A stretch of DNA of 64,000 nt from Lachnospiraceae bacterium (GCA_024684215.1 JAIKXH010000100.1:62001-126000); one strand, 5' to 3'; positions 19,026 to 29,665 are shown, counted from the first letter of the stretch. Translations and numbers: made by a program. The notes: a model not told the origin generated them from the sequence alone.

Positions 19026-19731
19026 GTTTCTTTAATTCTTCATCTGTAAGTTCTCGGTACTGTCCGGGCTTTAAATCGTCAAGATAAATATTTACTATCC
19101 TGATTCTTCTAAGGCTTATGACTTCTGCTCCGCAGGCTTTGCACATTCGTCTTATCTGACGGTTTAACCCTTGCGTAAGTATTACTTTAAAAGTATATTC
19201 CGAAAGCTTTTCTGCCTTAGCAGGTCTGGTTGTCTGGTTTAAATCCTTCAGATAAATGCCCTCTCTAAACCTATTTATAAGGTCGTCGGAAACTTTTTTA
19301 GAAAGTCTTACGATGTATTCCTTTTCGTGGCCGTTTGCGCCACGCATCATTTTTTCAATCAGATCGCCGTCATTGGTAAGCAGCATCAATCCTTCGGAGT
19401 CCTTATCAAGTCTTCCGGCGTAGGTAACTCTTACAGGATAATCTATAAGCTCACCTATGAGCTTTTCCGCGTGTGAATCCTTTTCGCTTACCGTAACTCC
19501 TTTGGGCTTATAAAAAGCAAGATAAGCCTTTCTCTCCGGTCCGGAAATACATTTACCGTCAACGATTATCTCCTCATCCCCCAAAACTTTCATTCCCTGA
19601 GATGCTTTAACACCGTTTACGAAAACTCTTCCGCCTTCAATCAGCTTATCCGCATCACGCCTGGAGCAAATGCCGCAGGCAGCCATATATTTATTTAATC
19701 TGATTTCCTCTTTATTCAAAACAGAAACCAC
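19006..19731 (-). CDS. RsuA/RluB/RluF-family pseudouridine synthase
   Basis: S4 domain 'IRLNKYMAACGICSRRDADKLIEGGRVFVNG' and catalytic 'YAGRLDKDSEGLMLLTNDG'. Confidence 0.93.
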   Translation of the reverse strand: MVSVLNKEEIRLNKYMAACGICSRRDADKLIEGGRVFVNGVKASQGMKVLGDEEIIVDGKCISGPERKAYLAFYKPKGVTVSEKDSHAEKLIGELIDYPVRVTYAGRLDKDSEGLMLLTNDGDLIEKMMRGANGHEKEYIVRLSKKVSDDLINRFREGIYLKDLNQTTRPAKAEKLSEYTFKVILTQGLNRQIRRMCKACGAEVISLRRIRIVNIYLDDLKPGQYRELTDEELKKLNDDLK

Positions 19732-20208
19732 CTATCCTTCATAAAATTCCAGCTCCAAAATATTTTTGGCAGCAGGAATACCTTGTCCCTCTTCAATCCC
19801 TCTCTTAGCAGTTTTATCAGCAAGGTCATTATATTTATCCCCCGAATGACCTTCTACTTTATGAAAAGTGATCTTTATATCGCTTCCCCAGCTTCTCATA
19901 GCATCTCGATATTTTTGCGTGAGTTCATTTTTGGCCTTCCAACCACCGGTTACCCACATCTCTATGCCGCTGTAGTCATAGAAAATATCAATTGCCCTGT
20001 ATCCGCTCTTTCTGGCGCACTGTACCGCATACATGGCACCGAGCATCTCCCCGGTCACATTCCTTTGCTTTAAAGACTCCGGGTTATCACCGTTACCGAG
20101 CGCAAGATATATCTCACCGTCATCCAATATGAATACGCAACCGAATGCATATTTTTTAATCGTGTCGTTGTAACTACCGTCCACGTAGACGGTGATATTA
20201 TCTGCCAT
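19732..20208 (-). CDS. Ribonuclease H-like protein
   Basis: 'ITVYVDGSYNDTIKKYAFGCVF', 'NVTGEMLGAMYAV', 'KVEGHSGDKYNDLADKTAKRGI' RNase H1 motifs; start trimmed to MADNIT. Confidence 0.9.
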   Translation of the reverse strand: MADNITVYVDGSYNDTIKKYAFGCVFILDDGEIYLALGNGDNPESLKQRNVTGEMLGAMYAVQCARKSGYRAIDIFYDYSGIEMWVTGGWKAKNELTQKYRDAMRSWGSDIKITFHKVEGHSGDKYNDLADKTAKRGIEEGQGIPAAKNILELEFYEG

Positions 20209-20266
20209 ATAATTCCTCTTTCGGTATGCACGCCGCATATTTGCGACACACACACCTAAACACTGA

Positions 20267-21628
20267 TTAAGATTTATGGTACGAGGTATTACCAAGTGCG
20301 TAGATATTATAGGAGGCTACGTGGTCGTAGATACAACGCCACGAACTCCATGCATTGCCGCTTACGCAAATATATCTTGTGCCGGACTCACTCATAAGCG
20401 AGCTCACCGCGCAACAACCCGACTGATTTACAAATCCGGTCTTACCCGCACAAATAGTCGCACAATTGTCCTTGTCTTCGATTCTTCTGAGGAACCAGTT
20501 AGATATTAAAATTCCCTCAGGATGAATATCAGTAGAGCTTGTAGTATATGTTCTGGAATTAAGCACCTCTTTAAGGAAATCATCTTGAAGTGCGGCATAC
20601 ATTATAACCGCCAGATCATAGCAGGTGCTGTAGTTCATATCATCGTAAATACCTGCAGCATTGGTAAAATGAGTAGAATCGCTTATACCAAGAGCCTTAG
20701 CATTTTCATTCATAAGACCGACAAAATTATCATGGGTTCCGGCAGTATATTCAGCAAGCATATAGGCCGCCTCACCTCCCGAAGGAAGAATTGTTCCGTA
20801 GAATAAGTCTCTGACAGTAACCGTCTCACCCTCACAAAACCCGGCGCTTGAGCATCCGTTTTTAAGGTCATAAGAGATGGCATTGTATGATAACGTAACC
20901 TTCTCGTCAAGCATTTCGTCAGTGATATACTGCCTTGCGGTTAAAACCGTCATAACCTTTGTCATTGAAGCGGGATACATTGTATCGTATGCATTCTTTT
21001 TGGCAATAACCTTGCCGGCGGAAGCATCAACCATAATTCCGTATTCAGACTCATACTCTGTAGAAGTTATTTCTTTGATATTTTCACTTGCCGAAAACAC
21101 GATATCAGAAGGAGAAAAATCATATCTCTTGGGAAGCTCACATGCGTATCCAAGCTCGGCTCCGCCTAAATTACCGTCACCTGCGGTTCCTGTGCTGCCT
21201 GTTACAGTCGCGGTATTACCGCCGTTTCCGGTGCTACCACCATTTCCCGTGGTGCTACCATTCCCCGTACCGCTGCCTTCCGAGGAGTTACTTTCTTCAC
21301 CGCTTACGGAAATGCCGTTATCAGCTATGATATTATTATCCAGACCACCTATATCATTTATAAGAGTCTCTGTATCGTCCTTTCCGATTTCCTGAACGGT
21401 CTTTTTCTCAGCGATAGGAGCAATCGGTGCTATATTATTTGATTTTATATATTTAACGAGAAAAACAATCCCGGTAATGATAAGCGCTAATAAAACAAGC
21501 AAAATCAGGCCGCCAAAGAATAGTTTTCTGTTACGAAGCTGACGTTTCTTCTCAGCTTCTACTCTGGCGCGTCTGATTTCGCACTTAATCCTATATTCCT
21601 CTTCGGAATAATAATTATTCTGACTCAT
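20267..21628 (-). CDS. D-alanyl-D-alanine carboxypeptidase (S11), N-terminal TM and Gly/Ser/Thr-rich linker
   Basis: SxxK 'YPASMTKVMTVLTA', SGG 'LPSGGEAA', KTG 'CAGKTGFVNQSG'. Confidence 0.92.
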   Translation of the reverse strand: MSQNNYYSEEEYRIKCEIRRARVEAEKKRQLRNRKLFFGGLILLVLLALIITGIVFLVKYIKSNNIAPIAPIAEKKTVQEIGKDDTETLINDIGGLDNNIIADNGISVSGEESNSSEGSGTGNGSTTGNGGSTGNGGNTATVTGSTGTAGDGNLGGAELGYACELPKRYDFSPSDIVFSASENIKEITSTEYESEYGIMVDASAGKVIAKKNAYDTMYPASMTKVMTVLTARQYITDEMLDEKVTLSYNAISYDLKNGCSSAGFCEGETVTVRDLFYGTILPSGGEAAYMLAEYTAGTHDNFVGLMNENAKALGISDSTHFTNAAGIYDDMNYSTCYDLAVIMYAALQDDFLKEVLNSRTYTTSSTDIHPEGILISNWFLRRIEDKDNCATICAGKTGFVNQSGCCAVSSLMSESGTRYICVSGNAWSSWRCIYDHVASYNIYALGNTSYHKS

Positions 21629-21677
21629 GGATTACTCCGTATAAATAGATTTTGTAATGCGAATCACATCCTGCAGT

Positions 21678-22619
21678 TTAAGAATCACTGCGGGTAAGAA
21701 GTTCCTCCCACCTTCTGTCAACTTCTTCCTGGAAGGCAGCAATTAAATGCTGATTCTCAGGCTTAAACAGGTGCTTAAATCTGCCCTGCTTAACAAGGAA
21801 GTCCTCTAACGGAAGCTTGTTTTTGGGTCTGTAATTTACGATCCACTTGCCCTCTATAACCTCAAACAAAGGCCAGTAGCATGTTTCAACAGCAAGCTTA
21901 CAAATCTCGGGAAGATCCGGTGTATCATATCTCCATCCTCTGGGGCAGGGAGCTAAAATGTTAAGGAAAGCAGGACCTTTGGTGTAAATAGCTCTCTCTG
22001 ATTTAACATATAAATCCTTGAAATTGCTTATAAAAGTAGTCTGTCCGACGTAAGGGATATTGTGAGCCGCCATGATTGCAGCAAGATCCTTACGAGTCTG
22101 GGGCTTACCGTTTGAGCACTTACCGGAAGGCGTAGTTGTAGTATCCGCATACTGAGGTGTAGCGGATGATCTCTGAATTCCGGTATTCATATAAGCACCA
22201 TTGTCATAACATACATAAACCATATCATGACCGCGTTCCATAGCACCGGAAAGTGACTGAAGTCCGATATCGTAGGTTCCGCCGTCTCCGCCGAATGTGA
22301 TGAACTTGTATGTATCATCAATCTTTCCGCGCTTTTTTAATGCCTTAAAAGCAGTCTCGGCACCTGATAATGTGGCGCCTGCGCTCTCAAATGCAGTATG
22401 GATATAACTGTCTGTATAAGCTGTGTAAGGATAAGTGTAGGTTGATACTTCCAGACAACCTGTAGCATTTCCAACAACAGCCTTATCTCCGGGATGAAGG
22501 GCTTTAAGTACATTTCTTACAGCGATAGTACCGCCGCATCCTGCGCACATTCTGTGTCCGGGTGCAAGTCTTTCTTCCCTCTCCTGTATTTCTTTAAAAT
22601 TAAATACTGATTGTTCCAT
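21678..22619 (-). CDS. porB: 2-oxoacid:ferredoxin oxidoreductase (pyruvate synthase-like) beta subunit
   Basis: TPP-binding 'GHRMCAGCGGTIAVRNV', 'GDGGTYDIGLQSLSGAMERGHD'; start trimmed to MEQSVF. Confidence 0.92.
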   Translation of the reverse strand: MEQSVFNFKEIQEREERLAPGHRMCAGCGGTIAVRNVLKALHPGDKAVVGNATGCLEVSTYTYPYTAYTDSYIHTAFESAGATLSGAETAFKALKKRGKIDDTYKFITFGGDGGTYDIGLQSLSGAMERGHDMVYVCYDNGAYMNTGIQRSSATPQYADTTTTPSGKCSNGKPQTRKDLAAIMAAHNIPYVGQTTFISNFKDLYVKSERAIYTKGPAFLNILAPCPRGWRYDTPDLPEICKLAVETCYWPLFEVIEGKWIVNYRPKNKLPLEDFLVKQGRFKHLFKPENQHLIAAFQEEVDRRWEELLTRSDS

Positions 22620-22662
22620 AATTTTTCCCAATCTATAAATTAAATATAAGCGTTAAACAAAA

Positions 22663-23844
22663 CTATTCTCTGAGTCCCATGTATGGATATTGATCGTATG
22701 AGATCTCGCCCTTTGAAAGCTTTATGAGGTTCTCATAAACTCCTTCAATATCTTCCACCTTGACATCTCTTCCGGATAAACCGTACATGATATTAACTGT
22801 CTCAGCGGTACATTTTGCCCTATACATAGCTGCGGTAAGCTCAGCACCCAAAGGGCCACCCTGAGTGGAATAGCTCTCGGATCTGTCCATAATGGCTACT
22901 GCTTTACATCCCTTAAGAGCTGCAGCAAATTCTTCGCCTGGGAAAGGTCTGAACACTCTGACTTTCATAAGTCCGGCCTTAATTCCCTGTTCTCTTAATT
23001 TATCAACGGCATCCTTAACGGTACCGCACACTGAGCCGATGGCTACAACTGCATATTCGGCATCCTCTAATCTGTAGCCTTCATAAAATCCGTACTTCTG
23101 ACCGGTAATGGCTTCAAATTCCTTAGCAACATCCAAAATAACCTTTTTGGCATTTCTCATTGCTTCCGCATGAGCCTTTTTAGACTCCATGCAATAATTT
23201 GAAACAGCATAAGGTCCTATAGCCATTGGTTCGTTTTCTTTTAAAAGATAATGCTCGGGCTCATATTCACCAACAAATCTCTTTATAGGCTCATCGTCCC
23301 ATAAAGTAATATTTTGAACGGCGTGGGAAGTAATAAATCCGTCCTGGCAAATCATCACGGGAAGATGTACGCCCTTGGCTTCAGCGATTCTGTGAGCCTG
23401 AAGGAAGTTATCATATACCTCCTGATTTGTCTCGGCATAAATCTGAATCCATCCCGAATCCCTTGCACCCATGGAATCAGAGTGCTCCGCATTAATATTT
23501 AAAGGTCCTGTAAGACCTCTGTTAACAAGTGCCATAACGATAGGAAGTCTGCTCGATGCAGCGCAGTAAAGCATCTCCCACATAAGGGCCATACCTGCCG
23601 ACGAGGTTGCAGTTATGGTTCTTGCGCCTGCAGCCTCGGCTCCCATTGCTGCACTCATGGCACTATGCTCGCTCTCAACAGGAATAAACTCTGTAGTGAT
23701 CTCACCATTGGCAATCATTGACGCTACGAACTGTGGTATCTCTGTTGAAGGTGTGATTGGGAACGCGGGCATTACATCGGGGTTAATCTGTTTGATAGCG
23801 TGTCCGATTGCTTCATTTCCGGACATTCTTGTTTTAGTAGCCAT
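22663..23844 (-). CDS. porA: 2-oxoacid:ferredoxin oxidoreductase alpha subunit
   Basis: 'GNEAIGHAIKQINPDVMPAFPITPSTEIPQFVASMIANGEI'; start trimmed to MATKTRM. Confidence 0.93.
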   Translation of the reverse strand: MATKTRMSGNEAIGHAIKQINPDVMPAFPITPSTEIPQFVASMIANGEITTEFIPVESEHSAMSAAMGAEAAGARTITATSSAGMALMWEMLYCAASSRLPIVMALVNRGLTGPLNINAEHSDSMGARDSGWIQIYAETNQEVYDNFLQAHRIAEAKGVHLPVMICQDGFITSHAVQNITLWDDEPIKRFVGEYEPEHYLLKENEPMAIGPYAVSNYCMESKKAHAEAMRNAKKVILDVAKEFEAITGQKYGFYEGYRLEDAEYAVVAIGSVCGTVKDAVDKLREQGIKAGLMKVRVFRPFPGEEFAAALKGCKAVAIMDRSESYSTQGGPLGAELTAAMYRAKCTAETVNIMYGLSGRDVKVEDIEGVYENLIKLSKGEISYDQYPYMGLRE

Positions 23845-23846
23845 CT

Positions 23847-24143
23847 TTAACCCTCCATAGTAATCGCACCGAAGGGGCATGCCTTTACGCAAATGCCACA
23901 GCCCTTACAGTGATCGTAATCAAAATCAAGTCTCTTTCCGTCCTTTACGGGAATACAACTGTCGGGACAAAAAGGTACACACAAAAGACACTGCTTACAC
24001 TTTTCCTTGTCAAGCACAGGTGTCTGAGTTCTCCACTCGCCGGTATTGAAATCTCTTGAAGTAGCCGGCTCATATATCTGCAATCCCTCTGTAAGGTCCT
24101 GCCACTTAGTCTGTTCGTTAATTTCCGAAGCTTTTATTGCCAT
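23847..24143 (-). CDS. porD: 2-oxoacid:ferredoxin oxidoreductase delta (2x4Fe-4S ferredoxin) subunit
   Basis: 'CKQCLLCVPFCPDSCIP' and 'CKGCGICVKACPFGAI'. Confidence 0.93.
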   Translation of the reverse strand: MAIKASEINEQTKWQDLTEGLQIYEPATSRDFNTGEWRTQTPVLDKEKCKQCLLCVPFCPDSCIPVKDGKRLDFDYDHCKGCGICVKACPFGAITMEG

Positions 24144-24715
24144 CTGACAACCTCCTCGATAGCCATATTAAGAGCCGCAAGGTTACCGTCTAAAACCTCG
24201 GGCTTTCTCGCAAATTTATGCTGAAGTGAAGTCTTCATTTCCTTAAGAAAAACATCAATCTCCATAACCTCTGAAATCTTTACCATAGCGGCAAGCATAG
24301 GTGTGTTGGGGAAATACTTTCCCAAAGTAGCCATGCTTACTTTTCTGGCATCAATAGCATAAATCTTTCCCTTATAATCACCTACAAGAGGTAATATTTC
24401 GTCTTTACTCTTTTGGGTATTGATAAGAATTCCGCCGGTCTCTTTTAATCCGCCGGTAACATTGACGGAATGTAAAAGAGTATCATCGACTACTGCTACA
24501 AAATCAGGCTCGTATATGTTCGAATGAACTCGGATTTCGTGATCGCTGATTCTGTCATAAGCTGTAATGGGCGCACCCATTCTCTCCGGGCCGTACTCAG
24601 GAAAACCTTGCACCTGTTTTCCGGCCTGGAATGCAACATCGGCAAGAAGAAGCGCAGCTGTTTTAGCTCCCTGTCCGCCTCTTCCGTGCCATCTTATTTC
24701 AGTTAGTTTGCTCAT
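24134..24715 (-). CDS. porC: 2-oxoacid:ferredoxin oxidoreductase gamma subunit
   Basis: 'LTEIRWHGRGGQGAKTAALLLADVAFQAGKQVQGFPEYGPERMGAP'; start trimmed to MSKLTEIR. Confidence 0.93.
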   Translation of the reverse strand: MSKLTEIRWHGRGGQGAKTAALLLADVAFQAGKQVQGFPEYGPERMGAPITAYDRISDHEIRVHSNIYEPDFVAVVDDTLLHSVNVTGGLKETGGILINTQKSKDEILPLVGDYKGKIYAIDARKVSMATLGKYFPNTPMLAAMVKISEVMEIDVFLKEMKTSLQHKFARKPEVLDGNLAALNMAIEEVVRWQ

Positions 24716-26057
24716 AGTTTTCTTCCTTCTGTATCTCTTCTTCCTTATCCTCATCCTCTTCGTCGGATACAGGTTCGGGAAGTTCAATTTCAACCTTTTC
24801 GATACGGCTCTGATCAAGTCCGCGGACGGTAAGTTTTGTACCGTCATCAAGTTCAACGCTCTCTCCGTCCTCAGGAAGTCTGTCAAGCTGTTCAATCATA
24901 ATACCGCCGATTGAATCGTAGTCCTCGCTGTGAATATCCGTCTCCAGAAAATCATTAAGGTCATCGGTACTCATTGAAGCTTCTACAAGATACTTTCTAT
25001 CACCGAGATCTGTAATAAGAGTCTCTTCGTCCTCATCATACTCATCGCGGATCTCACCTACGATTTCCTCCAAAAGGTCCTCTAAAGTGATCATACCGAC
25101 GCAGTCGCCGTACTCGTTCATAACCAGAGCGATGCTCGTGGTACTCTCTCTCATCTCCTCGAGAAGGTCAGCAGTCTTTTTATGCTCATGAGTATAAATA
25201 CATTCTCTCAAATAATCTCTGATAACAAAATTGTCGGTATTATCGCAAAAAGCAAGGTCCTTGATATTTATAACTCCAAGGAAATGGTCCTGCTCGCCCT
25301 CCTCATCTTCCTCATATACGGGAAGTCTGGTATACATATGCTCCTTAAATGTATCCTTTACCTCATCAAAGGTATCCGAAACTTTAACTGTAACCATATT
25401 TACCCTGGGGATCATGATATCCTTTGCTTCTGCATCTGAAAATTCAAACACATTAAGGATCATTTCGCGTTCTTCCGACTCAATGACACCGTCCTCATGT
25501 CCGGCTTCCACATATGTTTTAAGCTCAGTCTCAGTCATCGCTTCATGATAATCTCCGTCGATGCGAAGGAGCTTTTGAATACCCTTTGTTATTGCATCAA
25601 CAATAAAGATAACGGGAGTGAGAATAGCCATAAGTGCGTATATAAGTCCGCTGTATGCAAAAGCTATTTTTTCCGAATAACTCATGGCCCAGTTTTTAGG
25701 TACAATTTCACCAAAGATCAATACCACAACGGTAAGAACAGCCGTTGCGATTCCTACAGCAACGCTTTCCGAAAGGCTCGCTCCGGCTAAAGTGCTTATT
25801 TTTATTGCAATCACGGTAGCAATAGAGGAAGCCGATATATTAACTATATTATTTCCGATCAGGATTGCGCTAAGCATTTTGCTGCGCTTCTCCAGGATTT
25901 TGTCAACCCTCTTTGCCGCTTTGTTTCCCTCTTCGGCAAGAGAACGGATTCTGATTTTATTTACAGTTGTAAGTGCCGTCTCCGCAGATGAGAAAAAAGC
26001 AGATAAAACAATTAAAAATAGTAAAATGATAATCTTTAGTATAGTTTCTATGTCCAA
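24699..26057 (-). CDS. HlyC/CorC (CNNM-type) transporter with CBS pair and CorC_HlyC domain
   Basis: 'FFSSAETALTTVNKIRIRSLAEEGNKAAKRVDKI', 'DIMIPRVNMV', C-terminal TerC/HlyC-like domain. Confidence 0.93.
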   Translation of the reverse strand: MDIETILKIIILLFLIVLSAFFSSAETALTTVNKIRIRSLAEEGNKAAKRVDKILEKRSKMLSAILIGNNIVNISASSIATVIAIKISTLAGASLSESVAVGIATAVLTVVVLIFGEIVPKNWAMSYSEKIAFAYSGLIYALMAILTPVIFIVDAITKGIQKLLRIDGDYHEAMTETELKTYVEAGHEDGVIESEEREMILNVFEFSDAEAKDIMIPRVNMVTVKVSDTFDEVKDTFKEHMYTRLPVYEEDEEGEQDHFLGVINIKDLAFCDNTDNFVIRDYLRECIYTHEHKKTADLLEEMRESTTSIALVMNEYGDCVGMITLEDLLEEIVGEIRDEYDEDEETLITDLGDRKYLVEASMSTDDLNDFLETDIHSEDYDSIGGIMIEQLDRLPEDGESVELDDGTKLTVRGLDQSRIEKVEIELPEPVSDEEDEDKEEEIQKEENYEQTN

Positions 26058-26144
26058 TAAGAATGCCCTCCTACGGCATTACTATAAATAATACCATAAA
26101 AGGGCAAAACACGCTACATATTATTGGATTTTTATCATTAAGCT

Positions 26145-29100
26145 TTAAACATTTACTTCCTCCGCAGAAAGATGTTTTAAAAGCATATAAGTCTCTTTAT
26201 ACACTTTTCTTCTCTCGGTGTTCAATATATACTCCATATCCTTAAACACCTCTTTGTCTGTTAAAAGCTCTATGACATAAGGCGAATACCTTGTACCGCT
26301 TTCTTTAGAAACCTCCAAAACAAATTCATCAAGATTTTTTCCTTCGGAATAGCTCCTTCCGATATAGTCCGTTGCAGCGTCCATGCAATCGGCAACAGTT
26401 ACTATATCTATAACGCTCTTTAAAGGAGACGCCTTAATATCAAAAGATTCGGGGTATCCATTAGAACCGTCATAATAAACATGATGTCCGGCAGCAACCT
26501 CAGCATATGCTTTAGTGCTCTCGTACTTTCTTAAAAGTTCCCAGCCCATAAGCGAATGAGACTTTATGATCGGAAGCTCACTGGGAAGCAGTTCTCTGCC
26601 ATACACAAATACAGTATCGATTATGACAAGCTTACCGAAGTCATGGCACATTGCACTGTGATGCACCAGATGTAAAATAGCATCTTTGTATTCATCTACT
26701 TTATCGGCAGAAGGGCATCCGCATACTCCTATAAAAAGCTCGGGATTTTTCTTCATAAGTCGCTCACAGAGGCATACGGAAATACGCGCAACCATAACCG
26801 AATGAATATATGTCGGCGGATGGAACGCAGCCATAACCTTTAATCCGAATTCCTCAAAAGTCATACCGCCCTGTATTTCGACAAATCTAAGGAGCATACC
26901 GCTATATATACCTATAACGCTGGATATGTATTCGAGCATAGGTATTCTGAATGCATATTCGGTTACGCTCTTATACATATCTGTTATATTGCTTTTCATT
27001 TCAGCTGTAAGTTCACCGTCTGCCGCCACATCAATATAAGATGCAGCAGCTATAAGATTGTCCCCGCCGCGTCTGTCATAAATTCTTTTATCGGCAAATC
27101 TCCAGATGGTATACATACGCTTTAAGTGGTCATATCTGTCACACTTGCCGGCCGCATATCTGATATCCTCGGTGATTGAAAAGATATACTCTAAAGGAAA
27201 TACCTTTTCATACTCTTCGGGGCAGCATCTGCCAAATTCTTCGAGCTCTCTGGCATATTTTTCTATTTTCTTTATACACTCTTTGTCGGAGACACAAGGA
27301 GTAGTAACAAGAATAAACTCATATGCCTTTAAAAGATGTTTATTCCAGTTAAATGAAGGAAATGCCTCCCTGTAAAAAGGATCTCTGGCAATTTTTATAG
27401 AATCCTCTATAAGCTCGATTCTTTTATTTATCTTGCTTACATCAGGTGCATAACCCTTCATGTACTCATATAAAACCGGCCCGTATCTGGAGTCGATTAG
27501 CACAAGTGTTTTATACTCATCTGACAAAAGAACAAACTTATCTTTTTCAAGATACTTAACAATTTCTTCGTAAGCGTAAAGTCCTATTTTTCTAAAACTC
27601 TCAGCCACTTCGGGACATGCCACAAGACGCTTGGTCTGGTTAACCATTAGATAAGAATTTGCAACGACCATATCGAGAGCTTTTAAATAATATTCATCAT
27701 CTCCCGATTTTGAAGCATCATCCATCATCATACAAGAAATTGACAACGCCAAAGAAGCGTCAAGACCAAGCCCATGATTTGGATCTGTAAGTTTACTGCA
27801 AAATGTTATAGCTGCGTTAACAACAACATCAGAAAAAGAAAACTCTTTTCCGAGCAAAGGTCTGACATATTTCTTTATCATATTTCGGTTTTCAAGAGCA
27901 AGCTTACCGATTTCTTTAAAGTTTTCTCTCAAAAGATCCGAATATTCGTCAGGGCTGTCAATCGCTTCAAGTGAAGGAGAAGAAAGCTTTCTTATTCTCC
28001 TGACTCTGTTTACATACTCATTTGTTAAGCCTTCAACCTTTTTGTTTTCAACAAGCTGATAAATATTTGAGTATTTATCCTTAAGATAGATTATAAAATC
28101 ATCAGCCGTAATCTCTCTGCCGGTGATATCTTTAATCCAATCCGTGGGCTTTAATCTATTTGCCTTTTTAAAGACATGCTCCTTCATCCATGTATTAATC
28201 TTGGCGAAGTCTCCTTCTCCCACTGCCTCAAATGGATCGAATTCTTCCTTCATTTTATTTAAATACATGGCATTATAGAAGTTACCTATAGCGTACGTGG
28301 GAAAATAGCCGAAATCCGTGGTCCAATGTACATCCTGCAAAAGACCTTCACTGTCTTTTACAGGCTCTACACCGAGGTATTCTTTATATAACCTATTCCA
28401 CTGACCCGGGAGTTCTTCCATCGTAAGATTGCCGTCGATAAGCCTTTTTTCAAGTTCATATCTGATAATGATATGAAGCGTATAAGTAAGCTCATCAGCC
28501 TCGGTTCTGATAAGCGAGGGAGTTACATAGTTTACCGCTTCATACAGTTCATCCTCCGTTACATCCCTCATGGCCTGAGGGAAAATACGACAAACCGCCG
28601 GATATATCAAATGAATAAACTCTTTTGAACGTCCAAGTACATTTTCATAAAATCTCGAGACAGATTCATGCATGCCCATAGTCTTTAAATCTTCTATGAA
28701 GTACTCATGGTCTTCTCTGGGAAGAAGCTGCTCAAAAAGCGCATGCCCGCACTCATGTATAACCGAATAAATGCTTGAAATAAAACTGTTGGGGTAAAAA
28801 TGAGTGGTTATGCGTACATCATTTTTAGATATAAGAGATGTAAAAGGATGCTCTGAAACGGACATCTGTCCTTTTTTGAAATCAAACCCCATAAGTCCCA
28901 TGAGGTATTTAGCCATTTCCTCCTGCTGCGAGTCTTTTACAGGTCTGCTCAAAAAGTCAGTTCTGATACTTTTTTCGCTCCCTTTTATTTTTTCAAGAAG
29001 ATCTAAAATAATTTCCTTGGTACTGTCAAACAATCTGTCTATAGTGGCAGTATCCATACCTTCTTCGAATTTATTAAGCAAAAACTCATAGTCCGAAAGA

Positions 29101-29588
29101 TGCTCTTCTCCGGGCATTCTAAGCGCTATAGATACATATTTTTTCTTGCTGTCTATAACATTTGAAAGCTTTGGTAAATACTCTGAGACATCTTCATCAT
29201 CCCTTGCCTTTGACCATGCAACCCAAGCTTCGTTTCCGATTCTGGAAAACTCTTCATTAAGTTCGGGTGTAATGAATTTATCATGAACATAAGATTTATA
29301 GAGTTCCTCTACAAGCACCTTATCAGCCTCATACAGGCTTTCTCTTTCACCGTAGCACTCTATAACAGACTCAATAAATTTCGCGCTTTTACGGATCCTG
29401 AATGCATGATTCATAACCCTTATCGCGGAATCTCCCTGTGATTTTTGTCCGTCGGGAGGGCAAATTGTCATCTGATCAAATTCGATAATTGTAGCCGCGT
29501 GGAGATATTCTCTCTCCTTACGAAGCTCTTTTTTTATGTAATTAAGCTTTTTACTGATATTTTCTTCCATCGTTCCCATAATGAACAA
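26145..29588 (-). CDS. Fusion: M32 (carboxypeptidase Taq-like) metallopeptidase plus C-terminal HD-GYP-like domain
   Basis: M32: 'HPFTSLISKNDVRITTHF', 'HECGHALFEQ', 'HESVSRFYENVLGRS', 'RTEADELTYTLHIIIRYELE'. HD-GYP: 'MCHDFGKLVIIDT', 'IIKSHSLMGWELL', 'GHHVYYDGSNGYPESF'. Start may be the internal Met at 29570 or 29579. Confidence 0.88.
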   Translation of the reverse strand: MFIMGTMEENISKKLNYIKKELRKEREYLHAATIIEFDQMTICPPDGQKSQGDSAIRVMNHAFRIRKSAKFIESVIECYGERESLYEADKVLVEELYKSYVHDKFITPELNEEFSRIGNEAWVAWSKARDDEDVSEYLPKLSNVIDSKKKYVSIALRMPGEEHLSDYEFLLNKFEEGMDTATIDRLFDSTKEIILDLLEKIKGSEKSIRTDFLSRPVKDSQQEEMAKYLMGLMGFDFKKGQMSVSEHPFTSLISKNDVRITTHFYPNSFISSIYSVIHECGHALFEQLLPREDHEYFIEDLKTMGMHESVSRFYENVLGRSKEFIHLIYPAVCRIFPQAMRDVTEDELYEAVNYVTPSLIRTEADELTYTLHIIIRYELEKRLIDGNLTMEELPGQWNRLYKEYLGVEPVKDSEGLLQDVHWTTDFGYFPTYAIGNFYNAMYLNKMKEEFDPFEAVGEGDFAKINTWMKEHVFKKANRLKPTDWIKDITGREITADDFIIYLKDKYSNIYQLVENKKVEGLTNEYVNRVRRIRKLSSPSLEAIDSPDEYSDLLRENFKEIGKLALENRNMIKKYVRPLLGKEFSFSDVVVNAAITFCSKLTDPNHGLGLDASLALSISCMMMDDASKSGDDEYYLKALDMVVANSYLMVNQTKRLVACPEVAESFRKIGLYAYEEIVKYLEKDKFVLLSDEYKTLVLIDSRYGPVLYEYMKGYAPDVSKINKRIELIEDSIKIARDPFYREAFPSFNWNKHLLKAYEFILVTTPCVSDKECIKKIEKYARELEEFGRCCPEEYEKVFPLEYIFSITEDIRYAAGKCDRYDHLKRMYTIWRFADKRIYDRRGGDNLIAAASYIDVAADGELTAEMKSNITDMYKSVTEYAFRIPMLEYISSVIGIYSGMLLRFVEIQGGMTFEEFGLKVMAAFHPPTYIHSVMVARISVCLCERLMKKNPELFIGVCGCPSADKVDEYKDAILHLVHHSAMCHDFGKLVIIDTVFVYGRELLPSELPIIKSHSLMGWELLRKYESTKAYAEVAAGHHVYYDGSNGYPESFDIKASPLKSVIDIVTVADCMDAATDYIGRSYSEGKNLDEFVLEVSKESGTRYSPYVIELLTDKEVFKDMEYILNTERRKVYKETYMLLKHLSAEEVNV

Positions 29589-29665
29589 AATTCAAGACTG
29601 ATTAATAAGCCGATCAATAAATATATACTATTTAAATTACAACTAAGTGTAAAGAAAAGACTAAA

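Noticed and set aside
24716-24895. 60-aa N-terminal extension of PorC
   Set aside because: Overlaps the transporter coding region; the family N-terminus starts at MSKLTEIRWHGRGG.
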